The translations under genes were made by a program, and so were the position numbers. The notes under the pieces were generated by a model. It did no database searches. It was given only the letters and a program-made list of their open reading frames with translations, and was not told where the DNA came from. Below are positions 1-12,900 of a stretch of DNA of 64,000 nucleotides, one piece after another. Positions within the stretch are counted from its first letter, which is position 1; each line of letters starts with the position of its first letter. Location of the stretch: assembly GCA_009602735.1 (NCBI GenBank), contig WELA01012745.1, forward strand, positions 453,458-517,457, in the 5' to 3' direction. This stretch comes from Mesotaenium endlicherianum. Taxonomy: Eukaryota > Streptophyta > Zygnematophyceae > Zygnematales > Mesotaeniaceae.

Positions 1-410
1 TATGTACATGGAATGAGTTTACTGTTCAACGGTCAGTGCGATGGCACCGCCTACCCGGGAGTTAACCACGTTGGTAGGACCTCGGTTAACCAAATCCACC
101 GCCATCTCCCATCATATCGAATAGCCATCCATCATAGGGATGTCATCTGGCTATTCATCTAGCATATCGCACTTAGATGCATATCAAGGCAGTTCGCTGT
201 TACCGAGTACGGAAGTCAGCTTGCTGTCAAAGAATGTGTCAGCAAGCTGACTTATATGGACTTTCAGCCTGCTGCTTTTTATCGAGTCATTAAACTGATA
301 ATTATGTAAAGTCCAGCAGACTGACTATTAACTAAAGTTCAGCAGGCTGAACTTAATTAACTATTATATTTAAATGAATATTATATCCACTAATATACTG
401 ATTCATTACA
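1..410 (-). repeat. Partial LTR of the chromovirus family (window-edge copy)
   Basis: This stretch matches the inner and distal part of the two LTRs of the large element at 52670-61485 and ends in the same ATTCATTACA. Roughly the first 310 bases of the LTR lie before the window. It has the same orientation as the LTRs of the minus-strand element. The bases after its end are not the polypurine-type sequence seen inside that element. This is therefore most likely the outer edge of a minus-strand element to the left, or a solo LTR. By eye it is more diverged than the complete pair. Confidence 0.85.
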
Positions 411-1405
411 AAAATGCACATAATGGTGCACCTTACGACCGCGATCCTCTGGGAATCGTGCTTCAAGCAACTTAAAGAAACGGCGCAGACAATGCTCGGG
501 GTCTAGCTGGTCATCCCCAGCCTCCATATCCTTACGACAGCTAGCCAAGGCTTGCGCATGGCTTGCCTCTGTCGTGGCGCTCTCGCCTTGCTGACCCTGA
601 AGAAGTGCAGCTCTGCGTGTTACTCGTTCCTGAGCAATAGCAATCTTTTCAGACAGTTCTGCACACACCTCTCGCAATTCTGCAACAGAGCCGGCATCAT
701 CGTTCTGAGTAGGAGCCCTTAGCTGACCCTCAGTGAGTTGCCTCATGGCCTCTGTTAATTCTTGTGTTAGTGCAGCTAAGTCTATGCTCTGAACATGTGC
801 AGTTGTCACTGTTCTTCCTGAAGATAAAGCAAACATTCAGGCTTTCGCAACCTCTTTCTGGATTTTCAAATTCCTTGCCCTTTTCTGTTCTTCAAATCCC
901 ATTCCTGGGTGAGATCCTTATCCTCCCGGAATTGGCGATATAGCAGCAAGGCATCCTTGTCCAAGTACTGAACCAAGCCTATAAATGCGACAGATTGCGT
1001 ATAAGAAAAATTCTTCTGAATCTTCTCAAAGACTTCTGCCCAATAGATGTTATCAAACTCTTCGAAAGTAAGACCGTTTCCGCTGGTTCGCCCGCAAAAA
1101 CACTTTGCAGACAACTTGAACTTAGGATTTTCATCCCGATCATCGCCGGCCATTTCGAATGGTGACCAAGACTCACTGACTCTTCCCCACACGCCTTGCT
1201 CTCTGCCCAAATCAGGTGCAAAGGCTCGTGTGTTATCTCGGTTCTCACCGCTTGCGGAGGTATGACGAGACTCGTCTCTCGACGGTTGCTCACTCCACCG
1301 GTTGTCAGTATGCTCAGACGTCTCACTTCCTTGTGGACTCTGGCTAGAATGAGAACCTTCTGCAAGTTCCACAGAGGGGTAGAGTCTTTCACTCTTCAAC
1401 TGCAT
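411..1405 (-). mobile_element. Gag-like retroelement fossil, cut by the LTR at 1-410
   Basis: Minus-strand coding remnant. The upstream part is polar and rich in Ser/Arg. It is followed by a segment with the general look of an LTR-retrotransposon gag core: aromatic and hydrophobic spacing such as FEEFDNIYWAEVFEKIQ and DKDALLLYRQFRED, then LDPEHCLRRFFKLLEARFPE. It ends directly at the neighbouring LTR, so a second element landed in it. It is broken, with a few breaks. No protease, reverse transcriptase or integrase of this element is visible in the window. The family assignment rests only on the gag-like pattern, so it could also be an unrelated coding fossil. Confidence 0.35.
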
Positions 1406-3259
1406 ATATAGTTAAATTTTGCCGGGTCCCCTTCCAGGTTGAACACCGACAGCCTTCACAGGCCTCAATCCCCACTGACTTGGGAATTCTTGTTCATCTG
1501 AACCAATCAACAAGTTCTCAGAAGTAGGACAGAAGCGTCTTACTTCCACACAGGCTTTCACCCAAGTTGAGGGTTTACAGAATCAAGAAGTTTTGTGGTT
1601 TGCTGGCGCTTTTGTCGAGGTTGTTGCGCCAAAACTCAATTGTCCGCATGCCTATACCGCACTGCGTATACCGAACTGCGTCGGAATTGAACACTGCGCT
1701 GAAAATCGATGAGGCAAAAATTTCTGCGACGTACTTGCAGAAAAATCACGTCTAAGCAGCTTAACAGGCAATGCCAGATTCAGAGAAAATCGCCCTTCAA
1801 GGCTTTCGCTTAACTTTCACAAAGTCACAGCTTACAAAACTCTGAAACTGCACATCTATGTTGGCCTGGTCTGAGCTCTTCACTCAACACTGCGCCTTAA
1901 CAGCTCTTCACTGCTCGGCTAGGCTCACTCAGTTCTTCACTGAGAGCTTTACTTGTTAAGACTACTCTTGCTATCAGCAGTTCGACAATTGAGACTTCTG
2001 AGAACTTGGAAACTAACACAGCACTCACCATTTTAAGTGACCCTCGCACGCTTGTGGCGTTTGACCCAAATCTGTGCTAATCTCCTAACAGATTCTATTC
2101 TGCAGCTCTCTACTTTCTACCAGCGAGCTCCTCTCTTGGAAACTCCTGAGGCCTAACCTTTCTTTGATACACTTAGGAAGAAATCTTCCAGCGTGGGCAG
2201 AAGCGTGGCGTCTTGGCTCTTCTATGGCCTTGGGAACTCCTTCTTCTTTGTGCTCCTTCTGCTCCTTCAGCTTCCTTTGACAACGATGCGAGCAAGAATG
2301 AGGCAGTTTCAGGCAGGACTCGTGCCTTTCATTGGCTCCACACATTATCCTCTCTCGAGAATGCCAGTGCTTAGTCACAGTGCTTAGTTTGCATGCCGTC
2401 CTTACCTAGCAGCTCTCACACAGCTTAGGAGTTGTCATCCAGCATGCATGCATGCCTCGGGATTGTCGCGCGTGGCTGCTTAGCCTTTCAGCTGACAATC
2501 ATAACTATGTGGCTGGCTGGCAACGTTTAGGATGAACGCTCAAGCCGTGACTAGTCACCTGCGGGTCTTGGCCGTGGTGGCACACAACGCCTCTGCAACA
2601 TCCCTGTTGTACTTGGCTTAGATAGCCAATTGATCAGTACCTTTCCTGGCACTTGCTGGTTCCATACCCCTAGCCTTTCGGCTGACTACTCCGTCCAAAT
2701 CCCCATCCATCCCTGGGTGTGGGTTTGACGTGTCGTGACCACTTTGACAGTGATAACGACTTTGACATGACCGCTGACTGAGATAACTCGGTCCTTTGGT
2801 CGGTGTGTCAACACTGACTTTCCGTACCTGGGTGGCCGTGGCTTGCGCTGTGCGTGCGGCACCGTCAAGTATATAGAAGTCGCGACAAATGTCGCGCTCA
2901 AAGTCGTCGTGCGCAGCGTGGCGCTTCTAAATAAGCATGACTGTACGGTGTACCTGTATGAGAGTTTGAGCATTGCAAATTGCGACGCGACTGGAGGCCG
3001 AAGACGACAAAGCCTCGTGAATTCCACTAAATTAGCTACATTTAACTACTGCGTATGAGCTCGACTAAGGTGGGTTCTGACGGGCCTTCCTGCAGGCGAC
3101 CTTGTATGCACCTTCACCATATGGGTCCCGGATCTCTCTTGACCATGCCCCTCTTGCAGGCAATTGCGCGCACTTGCGCGCATACTTTCGTATGTAGGGG
3201 GCATCAGGTGACATGAGGACCATCAACAGCCATCAGGCACAAAGCGTTGATCAGGTGAT
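1406..3259. other. Intergenic, no gene recognised
   Basis: About 1.85 kb between the gag-like fossil and the first gene candidate. Short open frames occur on both strands, the longest on the minus strand near 2686-3027. None shows a recognisable domain or consistent splice context. Two similar short phrases, TAGCCTTTCAGCTGAC near 2498 and TAGCCTTTCGGCTGAC near 2671, hint at degraded repeat sequence. Confidence 0.5.
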
Positions 3260-3836
3260 ATGGGGGCCGTCCGACATATGGTGGAGGACACCCGAATCAT
3301 CAAATATGACATTGAGGCTCTTGTAGACCGAAGTCAATCCTGCATCAGTAGAGCCGCACTTGAAAGCTATTGTTTGTCCCTTGGATGCATGGTAACTTAC
3401 TCACGAATGTGTGACGGACGATTTGCTTGTACGTCTTTCTTGCTGGGGTTACGAGATGATGGAGTCTTTGAACTGAAAGTGAGTATTGGACGACTATAGA
3501 GTGAAGTCATGAATGTTGTGACTGTCCAGTCGTCGATGGTTTTGGGAACTTGGTAGCACACGTTCTGGTTCCATGTGTTTGCTTGACCTCCAGAAGGAGC
3601 GCTCTTTGCTCATGGAAAAAATGTACACGTTTTCCCAAGAGACGTATTCACATTGGGCGTCGGTAGCTCCTCCTTACCTTCCTGACCGTCCTATGGGCTG
3701 CTTGAATGCAGGTGACGCTGAATGTAGAGCCAGGGAGATCAACTTTCTCATATTGGCTGCCAGAGCGCGGATAAGAGACCTACGCAGGCCAGCACTAGAT
3801 TACAAACTGCTGAAGATTTCTTTAGGGGGAAGATGA
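3260..3836 (+). CDS. Small two-exon hypothetical protein (153 aa)
   Basis: I do not recognise this protein. Two open stretches join in phase across a canonical intron: exon 1 3260-3478 (donor GTGAGT), exon 2 3594-3836 (acceptor after CTCCAG), ending in TGA. The predicted product is basic in its C-terminal half, with RAREINFLILAARARIRDLR likely helical. It contains several cysteines and no obvious signal peptide or membrane segment. It ends only 120 bases before the start codon of the polycystin-like gene. It may instead be a 5' part of a longer transcript. The ATG at 3260 is simply the first in frame. Support is limited to open frames plus matching splice phase. Confidence 0.35.
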
Positions 3837-3956
3837 GTTATGCTTGAACAGATGCGGGTCAGGACAGTTCATAAGCTACTAAAGCCTTGTAAAAGGTAGG
3901 ACAAGCCAAGAACGGCCTAGCTCGTCCCGACTCTCAAGTTAGAGAAGTAAGTGAAG

Positions 3957-6900
3957 ATGGCTGCAGCAGTTGCAGTGGTTCTGAACAAGAGAAAGAAAGC
4001 GCTGGAGAGAGAGTTGGAGGAGGAGAACTCATTTAGTGATGGAGGTGAGTATACATATACTGGGCAGGGAGGAGAAATTGAGACTGAGTGTCAAGAAGAT
4101 GGATACAGGGAGGATGCAGACATCTTAAGGAAGCTGACTCAGAAGGTAAGGGAGTCCTACTTCCGGCAATCTCATGTGTACAACACTTTTGTATTGAGCA
4201 TCTTGTTGAAGGTGGTGGCAGATATGGATTGTGTACCACTCCCTTGCAGTTTATGAGATTCGTGTTATGCAAGAAGATGGTGCCCTGACTGTGTTGGTCG
4301 CAGTCTGGTTTATTCTGTTGTGTGTTGATCATTTGCTAGTGCAGACTCCAGCTCAAGATATGAATTGTGTTGTAACAGGATTTATCCATACCTGGGCTCC
4401 TTTCGGACAGGCATCATGTGCTGGGCACCATGTTTCTCATCCTATTCTGTGTTTTTTATGTAATTATGTATCCCAGAATCTCTGCCTCTTCCACTTATAC
4501 AGCAGCATAGCCTGGCTCGTGAAGGTTTAGTGCTTCTGTTGAACGTAGAACTTAATGAGTGGTACTACGTGATAGTGGCACTTAGCATACTGTTGGTTGA
4601 GAACGTGATACGAATGGAATTGATTAGTTCACTGTTGGTCGAAAACGTTGGAATTGAGAATGTGATGCGCCTTGACAGGTGAAAGAATCAGAAGAGAGGA
4701 AAGCCAACTATGGAAGCCTGGCTGGATTTATGGCTTTCTTGATTCTTTATATGGCAGTCCTCTATTTGCAGCAACAAGCTTTCAAAACCTATCAGGTAAG
4801 GCAAGGTCTTTGTTCTGCTTAGTATGAATTAAGTCTTACTCCAGACTTTCAGGTCTGTATCCAATATACTGTCTATGCCTTTTGGGGGATCTTTACTATG
4901 TTGTAAAACACATTCGTAAAGGGTTGCAGATAAGGAGCCCTGGAAGGCTGAGGTGTGAGTTGGTAGTAGTGATAGAGCGCCTGCAGACTGAATACCTTTC
5001 AGAGCTGTTTTGAGTTACTGGCATGCACTGTCTCTTACATGGTATGATATTGAACTGCAGGTGGCAAGTGCTCATCGACAGCTTCTCCCACCGGTATGTG
5101 ACTGGTACTAGTGCACCAGTCCCGGTGCTTTCTTAATGAATGAATAAATGTGTCTGCTGAGTTCTGAAGCATACTTTAACGAAGGATTGTTAACTGTAGA
5201 GTTTTGTCAACTGAGCTTTTTTCCTCTTCTAGTTGCTAACCTGTGACCTCAGGTTTCACCTACTTATTCTGAAGTTGGATGCTGCTGACGATCAATGTCC
5301 GATATGAGATCTCTTTTGGTCAGAGTGTGATGCGGTTTAGAGGTGTCAAGGCTCATTCGTGGACATTGTTGTAGCATGCAGGATACTTTCACCTTTAGTG
5401 GGCCTGGAGCTATATACGATTGGCTCAACACGACGGTCATAGACGTAAGTGGAAAAGCAGTCCTTGTGCCATTTCTGCAGCTCTTGCATGCGTATCAGCG
5501 AAATTTTTGCAGGCTGGAAATGCCGAGACTGAGCATCTTCAATCCCTCTCGTATGCCATTCTCTGTGTGTTTGGATTGCGTGTTATTTGACTGCCACTTT
5601 TTAAGAACATATTTGGCTCTTTTTGCCTTGATGCAGGTAGACATAATTGTGCAGGACATATGTTCTGTTCCCACATAGCATAGACCCTACTGCCCTTTCA
5701 TACCTCTTCGTGCACACTTGAAAAATTGTCGCAGTGTATTGGCCATGTCTGGCTGAGAATGGTGGTACTTTAGGGGGATGAACACCTCAAGACTTCTCAA
5801 CATGGGTTTGTGCCTATTACAGTGGAAGACATAAAGTGCATATGTGTGGTTGTTACAATGTATACCTGCATGATATATATACTTGCTACACAACTAGCTG
5901 CAGTCCTAATTTGTGGAGGTTAGGAAGCCGAATGGGGGAAGGAAACTCAAATAACCCGCACTTGCATGCGCCTGCCTTCTGGTCATGTTGACAGACAATA
6001 TTTCAAGACCCAGACTGCGGAGATGGACTATGTTCCTACCCCGAGGAGTTCCCAGGCTTTGGCCGGTTTGGCTGCAAGGCCGACTGTGGACTCATGCAGA
6101 ATGTGACAGCTGTCACCGTCAGGATGACTACGGCATTTGAGTCTGAAGATGACCAGGCAGCATCCAGCTGGAACCTGTGCCTCACGTACCCAGCATTTCT
6201 TTGCTGGTGAGACTCTGTTCTTTGTAGTGGTCATTCATGGGACCGCATGACCAGCATGGTAGACCTATCTGTGCCATGTCTGTCAGGTTAGGCATCTCAA
6301 GGGGCCAAGAGGACTTTGCTTTATGTGTCAGCTTAAATTGCATACCCGAGATACTCCTTAGTTGCATCATCGTTGTTGCTGACTCCATACGCACGATAGA
6401 CGTCACTTGTCCCCCTTGATACACCCTGGCCTAAAGTAGATTGCACAGGTTTTTAGCAGATGTACTCTCTTCAAGGTTGCAGAAGCGCCCATTTCGTGCC
6501 GTGGCAGCTGTCAGCACAGCCCTTTCTGTTGGTGTTAAGCCTGCGCATTGTTTTGTGTATCCTTTCCTCCTTTTCTGGGTTCAGGTTTGAGGAACCCAAG
6601 GAGTTCACTGGTTCTCTGGTCAGCAGCTTTGACGAGGTGTTCAGCATTCCAGATGGCTCCTGGGATATCGTCATTAATGCTCCCAGAGGAGGGGTGAGCT
6701 CAGCCCATTGATGCACTCCAAAACCTGTTGTCATGTGTGCATGTGCAAGTTCGTGCTAACTCTATGTCCTAACAGTTGGGAGGTTGTGGCGTCATGCATG
6801 AGACTTCTTCATGAGCACTCTGTGCAGCTGAGGTACTGTTCGGTAGTGACGCCACACAAAAGACGTTTTTAGGATGACAGCTCAACCTGAAGTCTCTTTG

Positions 6901-9900
6901 TTGGTGGTCCGGGGAGGGAGCTGCAGGTGGAGGGCCAAGTGGATACGGTGAAGAATCCTGATGCCAGTCAGGGTGGTAACACTTTTGTGAATGAGACGGT
7001 TGTTTTCAACTCCTGGGGCAGCTGCAAGCCACGTAACGAGTCACGGCTTGAATTATGTCGCAGGGTAAGTGCATCTTTCATTCACCCCCTGTGCACCATG
7101 AGCTGGAGGTCAGCTTTTGCGGCATAAATGGTGTAGGATGCACAAGCTCTAGCAGGTGCTGAAGCTTGTGTGCTTGTTGAGATGGACAGAATGTGCTTGC
7201 TGGGAATACTCATGCAAATTGATGCATTCTGGTGAGCTGGTGCATGACAGAGCTGACGGTGTCAGATGCTAGCAAGACACTATTTCAACAGAGGCTGTCC
7301 TGGTGCCCATCTGCCAAATATGTTCTCAGTCTAGGCTGTTATGGAAGAGGCTTACAGGCCTTCTTACACGACCAGAATTGCTGCTTTTTAGTTCGTTGCA
7401 CCACAACACATATTGGGATGTTTTTGGATACTAACATGAATCAAACGCAAGGGCACATTTGCTGGGGTAATGCCTTGGGTATGTATAATGCATTGAATAA
7501 AAACTATCCTTTGAAGTGACTTTACGTGCTGTGTTATTGCCACTACTCCAGACGTGTGCAAGCTTTGCAGTGTGCACGGCGCTGGCATGCGACAATATTG
7601 GGCAGCACGACATGGCCAATATCGCCGGAGATTGTTACAAGATATGCAACGAAGATGCAAACGGCATCATTGAAGCGTACGCCAACAGTACCTGCTACGA
7701 TGTAAGTGCAAGGGAGAGGTGTCATTGCTTGGCCTTTCATCTCTGAACATGTTTGTCTGCTTGAAGCATGTCATTGTCTAGGCTTGTGCCGTGGCCACTG
7801 TGAGTGGAGTCATCCTGTATCCTCATGAAAGCTCACGCTGTAGAACCTTCTCTTTGCCTTTGTGTAGGTTGCTTGCGCGCTGAATGACACCGCCAGTTTT
7901 CTGAGCGTCTACAAGGACTTCACTTACTGTCACCGTGAGGCGCCTCTTGCCATCTTCTCTCTTAATACCTTGTGTGCCTGCCTTCCCCGTGGACAGGCAT
8001 TGCCCGGGGATTGTAGCCATGCTGCATTTACATTATGTATGAGCTTTGCATGTGATTTGGCCAAATCTACTACCTAGGCGCGGCCAACCTTTTGCATGTG
8101 CCAATGTGAAGTCGCACTTTAGGTTAGGGTTAGGTTTGGATTTGTTCATTTAGTGTATGCTTAGGCAATTGGAGCTAGATGAACTAGTTCTTCTCTTGAG
8201 ATGTGCTTGCTGTAGGTCTAGCTGATGCAGCGCAGCAGGAATTGCCAGCTGGACTTATGCGTGGTATAAGGGACACTGTCTTGTGACTTGATTTTGCAGC
8301 GGACCCTGCCTATGATGGTAGATCATCGTTCAACGGGCTCCAAGGCTTGTCCTGGACCTCCAAAGACCTCACCGGCTTCACTGGCACGCCTAAAGTACAC
8401 GCCGGTCCATTCCTTGCAATTGAGGGTCCAATTCTGGACGGCTCTGGAACAGGGCTTTAGGTCAACAGCGTGCTACATTTTAATGTTACAAGCTGCCATT
8501 AACTGGGCTTGGGAAACATAGGAGTTAGATATAGTTGGTCGCCTGGCATATGCTCTGAAGCGATGTGTTGTTTACATGTCATGAAGGTTCTTCAATGTTG
8601 GGAGGAGATGATTGTACTTAAAGCCTTTCTCTTATTTAATTTTGCTGCCCCTGTGATGCAGCCCGCACACGAGCAATACTGCAAAGCAGGCGCCAGGCGT
8701 AAGCTGCTGTCATCCTCGAGCTCTTACATGGAAGATGCTGTTCCCGGTGAGGGCGTGAAGAGCCCACAGCCTGCTTCTAGGCGAGAGCTTGCCGCAAGCC
8801 AGGTGGCTGAGGTGGACTGGAGCTCACAGGTCCTTCCAGACGTTGTCAAGGCGGCCTTGAATACGCCAAGCAACTCTACCTCGGTTTGTTTCTCAGACAT
8901 GAACCTCTTTGTAGGCCGCGATGCAGTTTTAATTGTAGCTCAGATGTTCTGGTGTGAGTTTTTAAGTGCGCTGCCTTGCCTTCTTGTCCCGAAAAGACTG
9001 CTTGTACCTGTTGTCTTTGTGGCTATCTTTCTGCAATGGTTTGCCAAGCTTCTGAGCTTTGAGCAGCGTGCTACTGCCGAAGACAAGCTGATATGTTGCG
9101 CACTCTGTCGTGTTGGAAGAATTTTAGTTGCTCTGTCCAATCCTCTTTCTCTTTTTTCCTTATTGACTAGTTGAAAAAATATTCATTTCAGAAGCTGAAA
9201 CAGTACCATGTTGCGTGTGAAGCTTTCCAGGGCGCATTGCCTGACCCAGCACCATGGCTAGCTTTGGGGGCGAACACCATAGAGCGCATGGAGACGCTCC
9301 AAGTGGCGCTCCTGCGTTCACTCTACCAGTGGCCCAAGGAGCCCTGCACCTGCCCCCAAAAGTACTACCTGGACCCGGCCCGCACAGGCCAGAAGCTTGT
9401 GGCATTTTTCTGCTCCTATCTTGGAGGGCCCACAACTCTGCCAGCCTGCAACTATACGCATCCTGGCACCGGCCGCCAGCTGACCACGCTGGCAGAGCTC
9501 AACCAGGCCATGGCATACGTTCACCAAAAGCTTGGGTGCGCACCCTTTGCTTCTCCTCGTCTGTCATCTTGCCACCTGTGAAATATCAAGTTGCGCTATG
9601 TTATTCGCTTGCGGTGAAGCTACAAACAGCCAGCTTACTGATTGGCTGATCGTAAGGTGTGGATGTGAGCCTCTACCATCCTGCTTGTCTGGCACTTTTT
9701 TCTCGACTATTTGATGTGATAGGTGGCATTACAGGTCTCTGCTTGCAATGTATTGTTGCTCCTTAGAAGTTGTTGGTGTCATGGTCTTCTTGCAGTTCTG
9801 GTCTTCTATTGGCTGCAGCACTCTCTGTGCCCCGTTTTGGCACATATGGAGCAAAGTTGCTCATGCTGGGCTTCCCATGGTGGGTGCAATGTATGCATGC

Positions 9901-12900
9901 TCATGTTGCCTGCAGACTCATCTTTGCTCAAGACGAAGAAGATGCATTCTTGGGGGTGCTGCTGAACAACCTGGCAGCGTCTGCCAGTCTTCCGCTCGAG
10001 CTTGTGTGGGTCATCAGCAACCGCCTGCATCAAGTCGATGCATCAGTGGTGAACAGAGAGTGGCCTCCTGCGTGTAACACAGGTGCATAGGCATCACCTG
10101 CTGTCAAACTTGACTACGTGCCATGTGCTTTACTTGCACTCTCTGCGAAGGGTGCTGCCTGGGATTGGTGGATGGAATTGTAGATGGGAGAAAACGTTGG
10201 CTATAAGTGGGTGGTGGGCACTAAGCTTGACTATACGCTAGCGAGGACTCTGTGTGTAGTCACTGGTCTTATGCAGGCTGCAGGGGCGCTTCCTTCTTCT
10301 GTTGTTCACAGGTGCGACAGATTATGAGCTGTAGTCTCACGCTTCTTGGAACGACATTGTGCTGGCATGTTGTTCGGTGAACTTCTACTTATGCAGCATA
10401 CACGATGTTGAACTGGAGGAAGGGAGTGGACTACGAGACACAGATATGGGCGGGCAGCACTGTGGAATGGGTGTGGGCAGACGACGATCCCCACTCCATA
10501 CGAGGTACTGAGCGCTTGCATGCTCTGGGGTGCTTATTGCCCTCCTATAGTCCCTGCATGATTCCATTTCGCCCCACTCGATGTCTGCAGAGAGTTATCG
10601 TGGTTGGAGGTTTGTGGCGTTCTTTTAAGCTCTTTTATTTTCTTTTTGCATTTAGCGTCTTTTAAGCAGTTACCTAGTCCACATATTTGGTTATATGCTT
10701 TTACTTTGAAGAACTACATGTGAAGTGGACCTTGAGTTCTGATTTTAGACTTGCATGCATCATGGTCCAATCGGTGAGGATGATATCTAAGCTTGTCATA
10801 AATGCAACTCCTGTTGTGGGTCTTTAGGATTCACAGTCTGACCAAGTATCTGAGAGCTCAGGCAGGACTGTTGCTTGACTTGCTTCACTGTGTTTGTTCA
10901 AGAAACTAGAACCTGAACATATGTGCGTCTCAACTACATTTTAATGCATGCGGTTAACATTTACATCTGTTGCTACGCCCTTCGCGTATGCAGAGGTGAA
11001 GCTGGGAAAGGGCCCATATGCGGAGTTTCAGGGGGTAGGATCAGGCAAACTCGCCCTGTCGCGTACATCTAAGTGCGGGCCTGACAACTCAGGATTTCTG
11101 AACGTCACGCAGCCGCCACCTGTCCCCTGCACCACTGGTAGACCATCTGATCCTTAAGGAATTGCGGCTTAGCATTTTCCTGTGTGTACCTCGTCTTTCT
11201 CGTAATTAATAGGTCCTTGTTTTTAAATCTGGACCTCAAGTAGAGTGATGTGGGGTGCTGCCTTGTCTAGCTTCATGTGAACTGTGCTCTCCAATAGTAT
11301 CAGTAACAGTTGCACCGTTGCTATCAAGAGAGTATTTGTCTTTGTCAAGCCGTGTAGAATGTCAGCAATGCATTTAACATATGAGGGAGTGTTAGACGCC
11401 TGCTTGATTTACACCATGGCAGCTTATTTGGGATACATTAGCTTGTATGGGTGAGAGGTTGTGGCTGGAAGGTTGCACGTCCTGTTGGCGTGGTCTTTTT
11501 TGTGTTTACTATTGTTGTCGGTTCTGTTGCTGCAGTGGATGTGCATGCTAGTGACCAGGAGAGCACATTTAGTTACGCGTGGGAGTTCAACACGCCGGGT
11601 GTGTACAAGTACGAGGATGGCCAGTTTGGCTCCCTCATGACGGGCACCATCACCGTGGTCAACATCAAGGAGCAACTTGCAGGTGCGTGTTGCACGTGTT
11701 GCCTCAGACTGTACGGCGCCGTGTCCCTTGAGCTTGTTCCTTAGGGCGGGGGGAGGGGGGGGGGAGAGAGATTCTTCTGTTGTCTGCTTAAATCTCCTTG
11801 CCATAGATGTCGCTGCACTGTTGTCTGTTCTCACCGCAGTTTGCCTAAATATAAGTTGGCTGTTTGCACTTGCTATGCACATATTCACTGGTTGCAAAAG
11901 TACACTCCCTCTCTCTCTCCCCCGCCCCCCCCCCCCAACCTAAAACTCAAATAAAAGAAAATTTACATACACACACATGCAAGACCTTCATAGTAGATTT
12001 TCCCTTCGAGTTCAAGCTGCTTGCCGTTCGTAGCTGTGCGCTAGCATCTACCATATAAGGGCCCAAGTGGATGCCATTGATTGCCTTTGGGTTGACTAGT
12101 TGTCCATCTTGGGGAGGTTGTATTGAACTTTGCCTGAGCAGGGGAAAATATGAACAAACGTCTCACGCCTTTCAAGTGGTGTTGGTGTATCTTGCCACCT
12201 GGAGTCTGTTCGCGTTGTGTTTTACTTTCATTGGTGGCTAGTTGCTGCTTTTGTTGAGCTTCCTTCTACTAGCCCTCATGCCGCCTGTCTTGTGCAAGAA
12301 CACACTGGCAATTGTTTAGCCACTGACATGCTTCAGAGTATCACAAATTTGTATTGATATGCTTGGGTCTCCTTTGCTTATGCTCTGATGTCCACCAGCG
12401 CGGCTGCCGGTGGAACTGGCGGAGTGTGCCCCCGGGTGCCCTCTCTGGGCGATAGGCAACGGGCAATGTCTGGAGGCGTGCAATGTCGATTCGTGTGATT
12501 TCGACGCGGGGGACTGCGCATGCTCTTCTGCCTCGTGCGCTTGCTTCCCTGGTCAAGCTAAGAGCCCTGAAGGAGGTTAGTGTCTTCCCAGTTTGTGCAT
12601 GCGCCTCAGCAACTTTGGCCACAGGCCTAGCTGTAGAGGACAACTTGTCTCGGTTGTGCGTGCAGTTCAGTCCTCTCTGTGTGACCCCTCTGCAGTATCA
12701 ATAGACAAGTAGCCAGTTGCATCACATGCACGACAGCGTGTTGTGTGACTCGTCACATGTTTTAGATGTCCTGAAATTCTTAGTGTGCATGCACGTGAAT
12801 TTTATGTACATAATTGCAATCTTGTCACATTTACAGTACTGTAGACAATCTCAGTAAGGTCGTCTGGTTACATGCACATTTGGTGCGTTGCGCTAAGCGG

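Noticed and set aside
2686-3027. Minus-strand 113-aa open frame
   Set aside because: No recognisable motif, start context or splice support.
9847-9932. A possible 36-bp intron inside polycystin exon 13 (after LMLGFPW)
   Set aside because: GT and AG are present, but the interval is too short for a normal spliceosomal intron and the frame is open through it.
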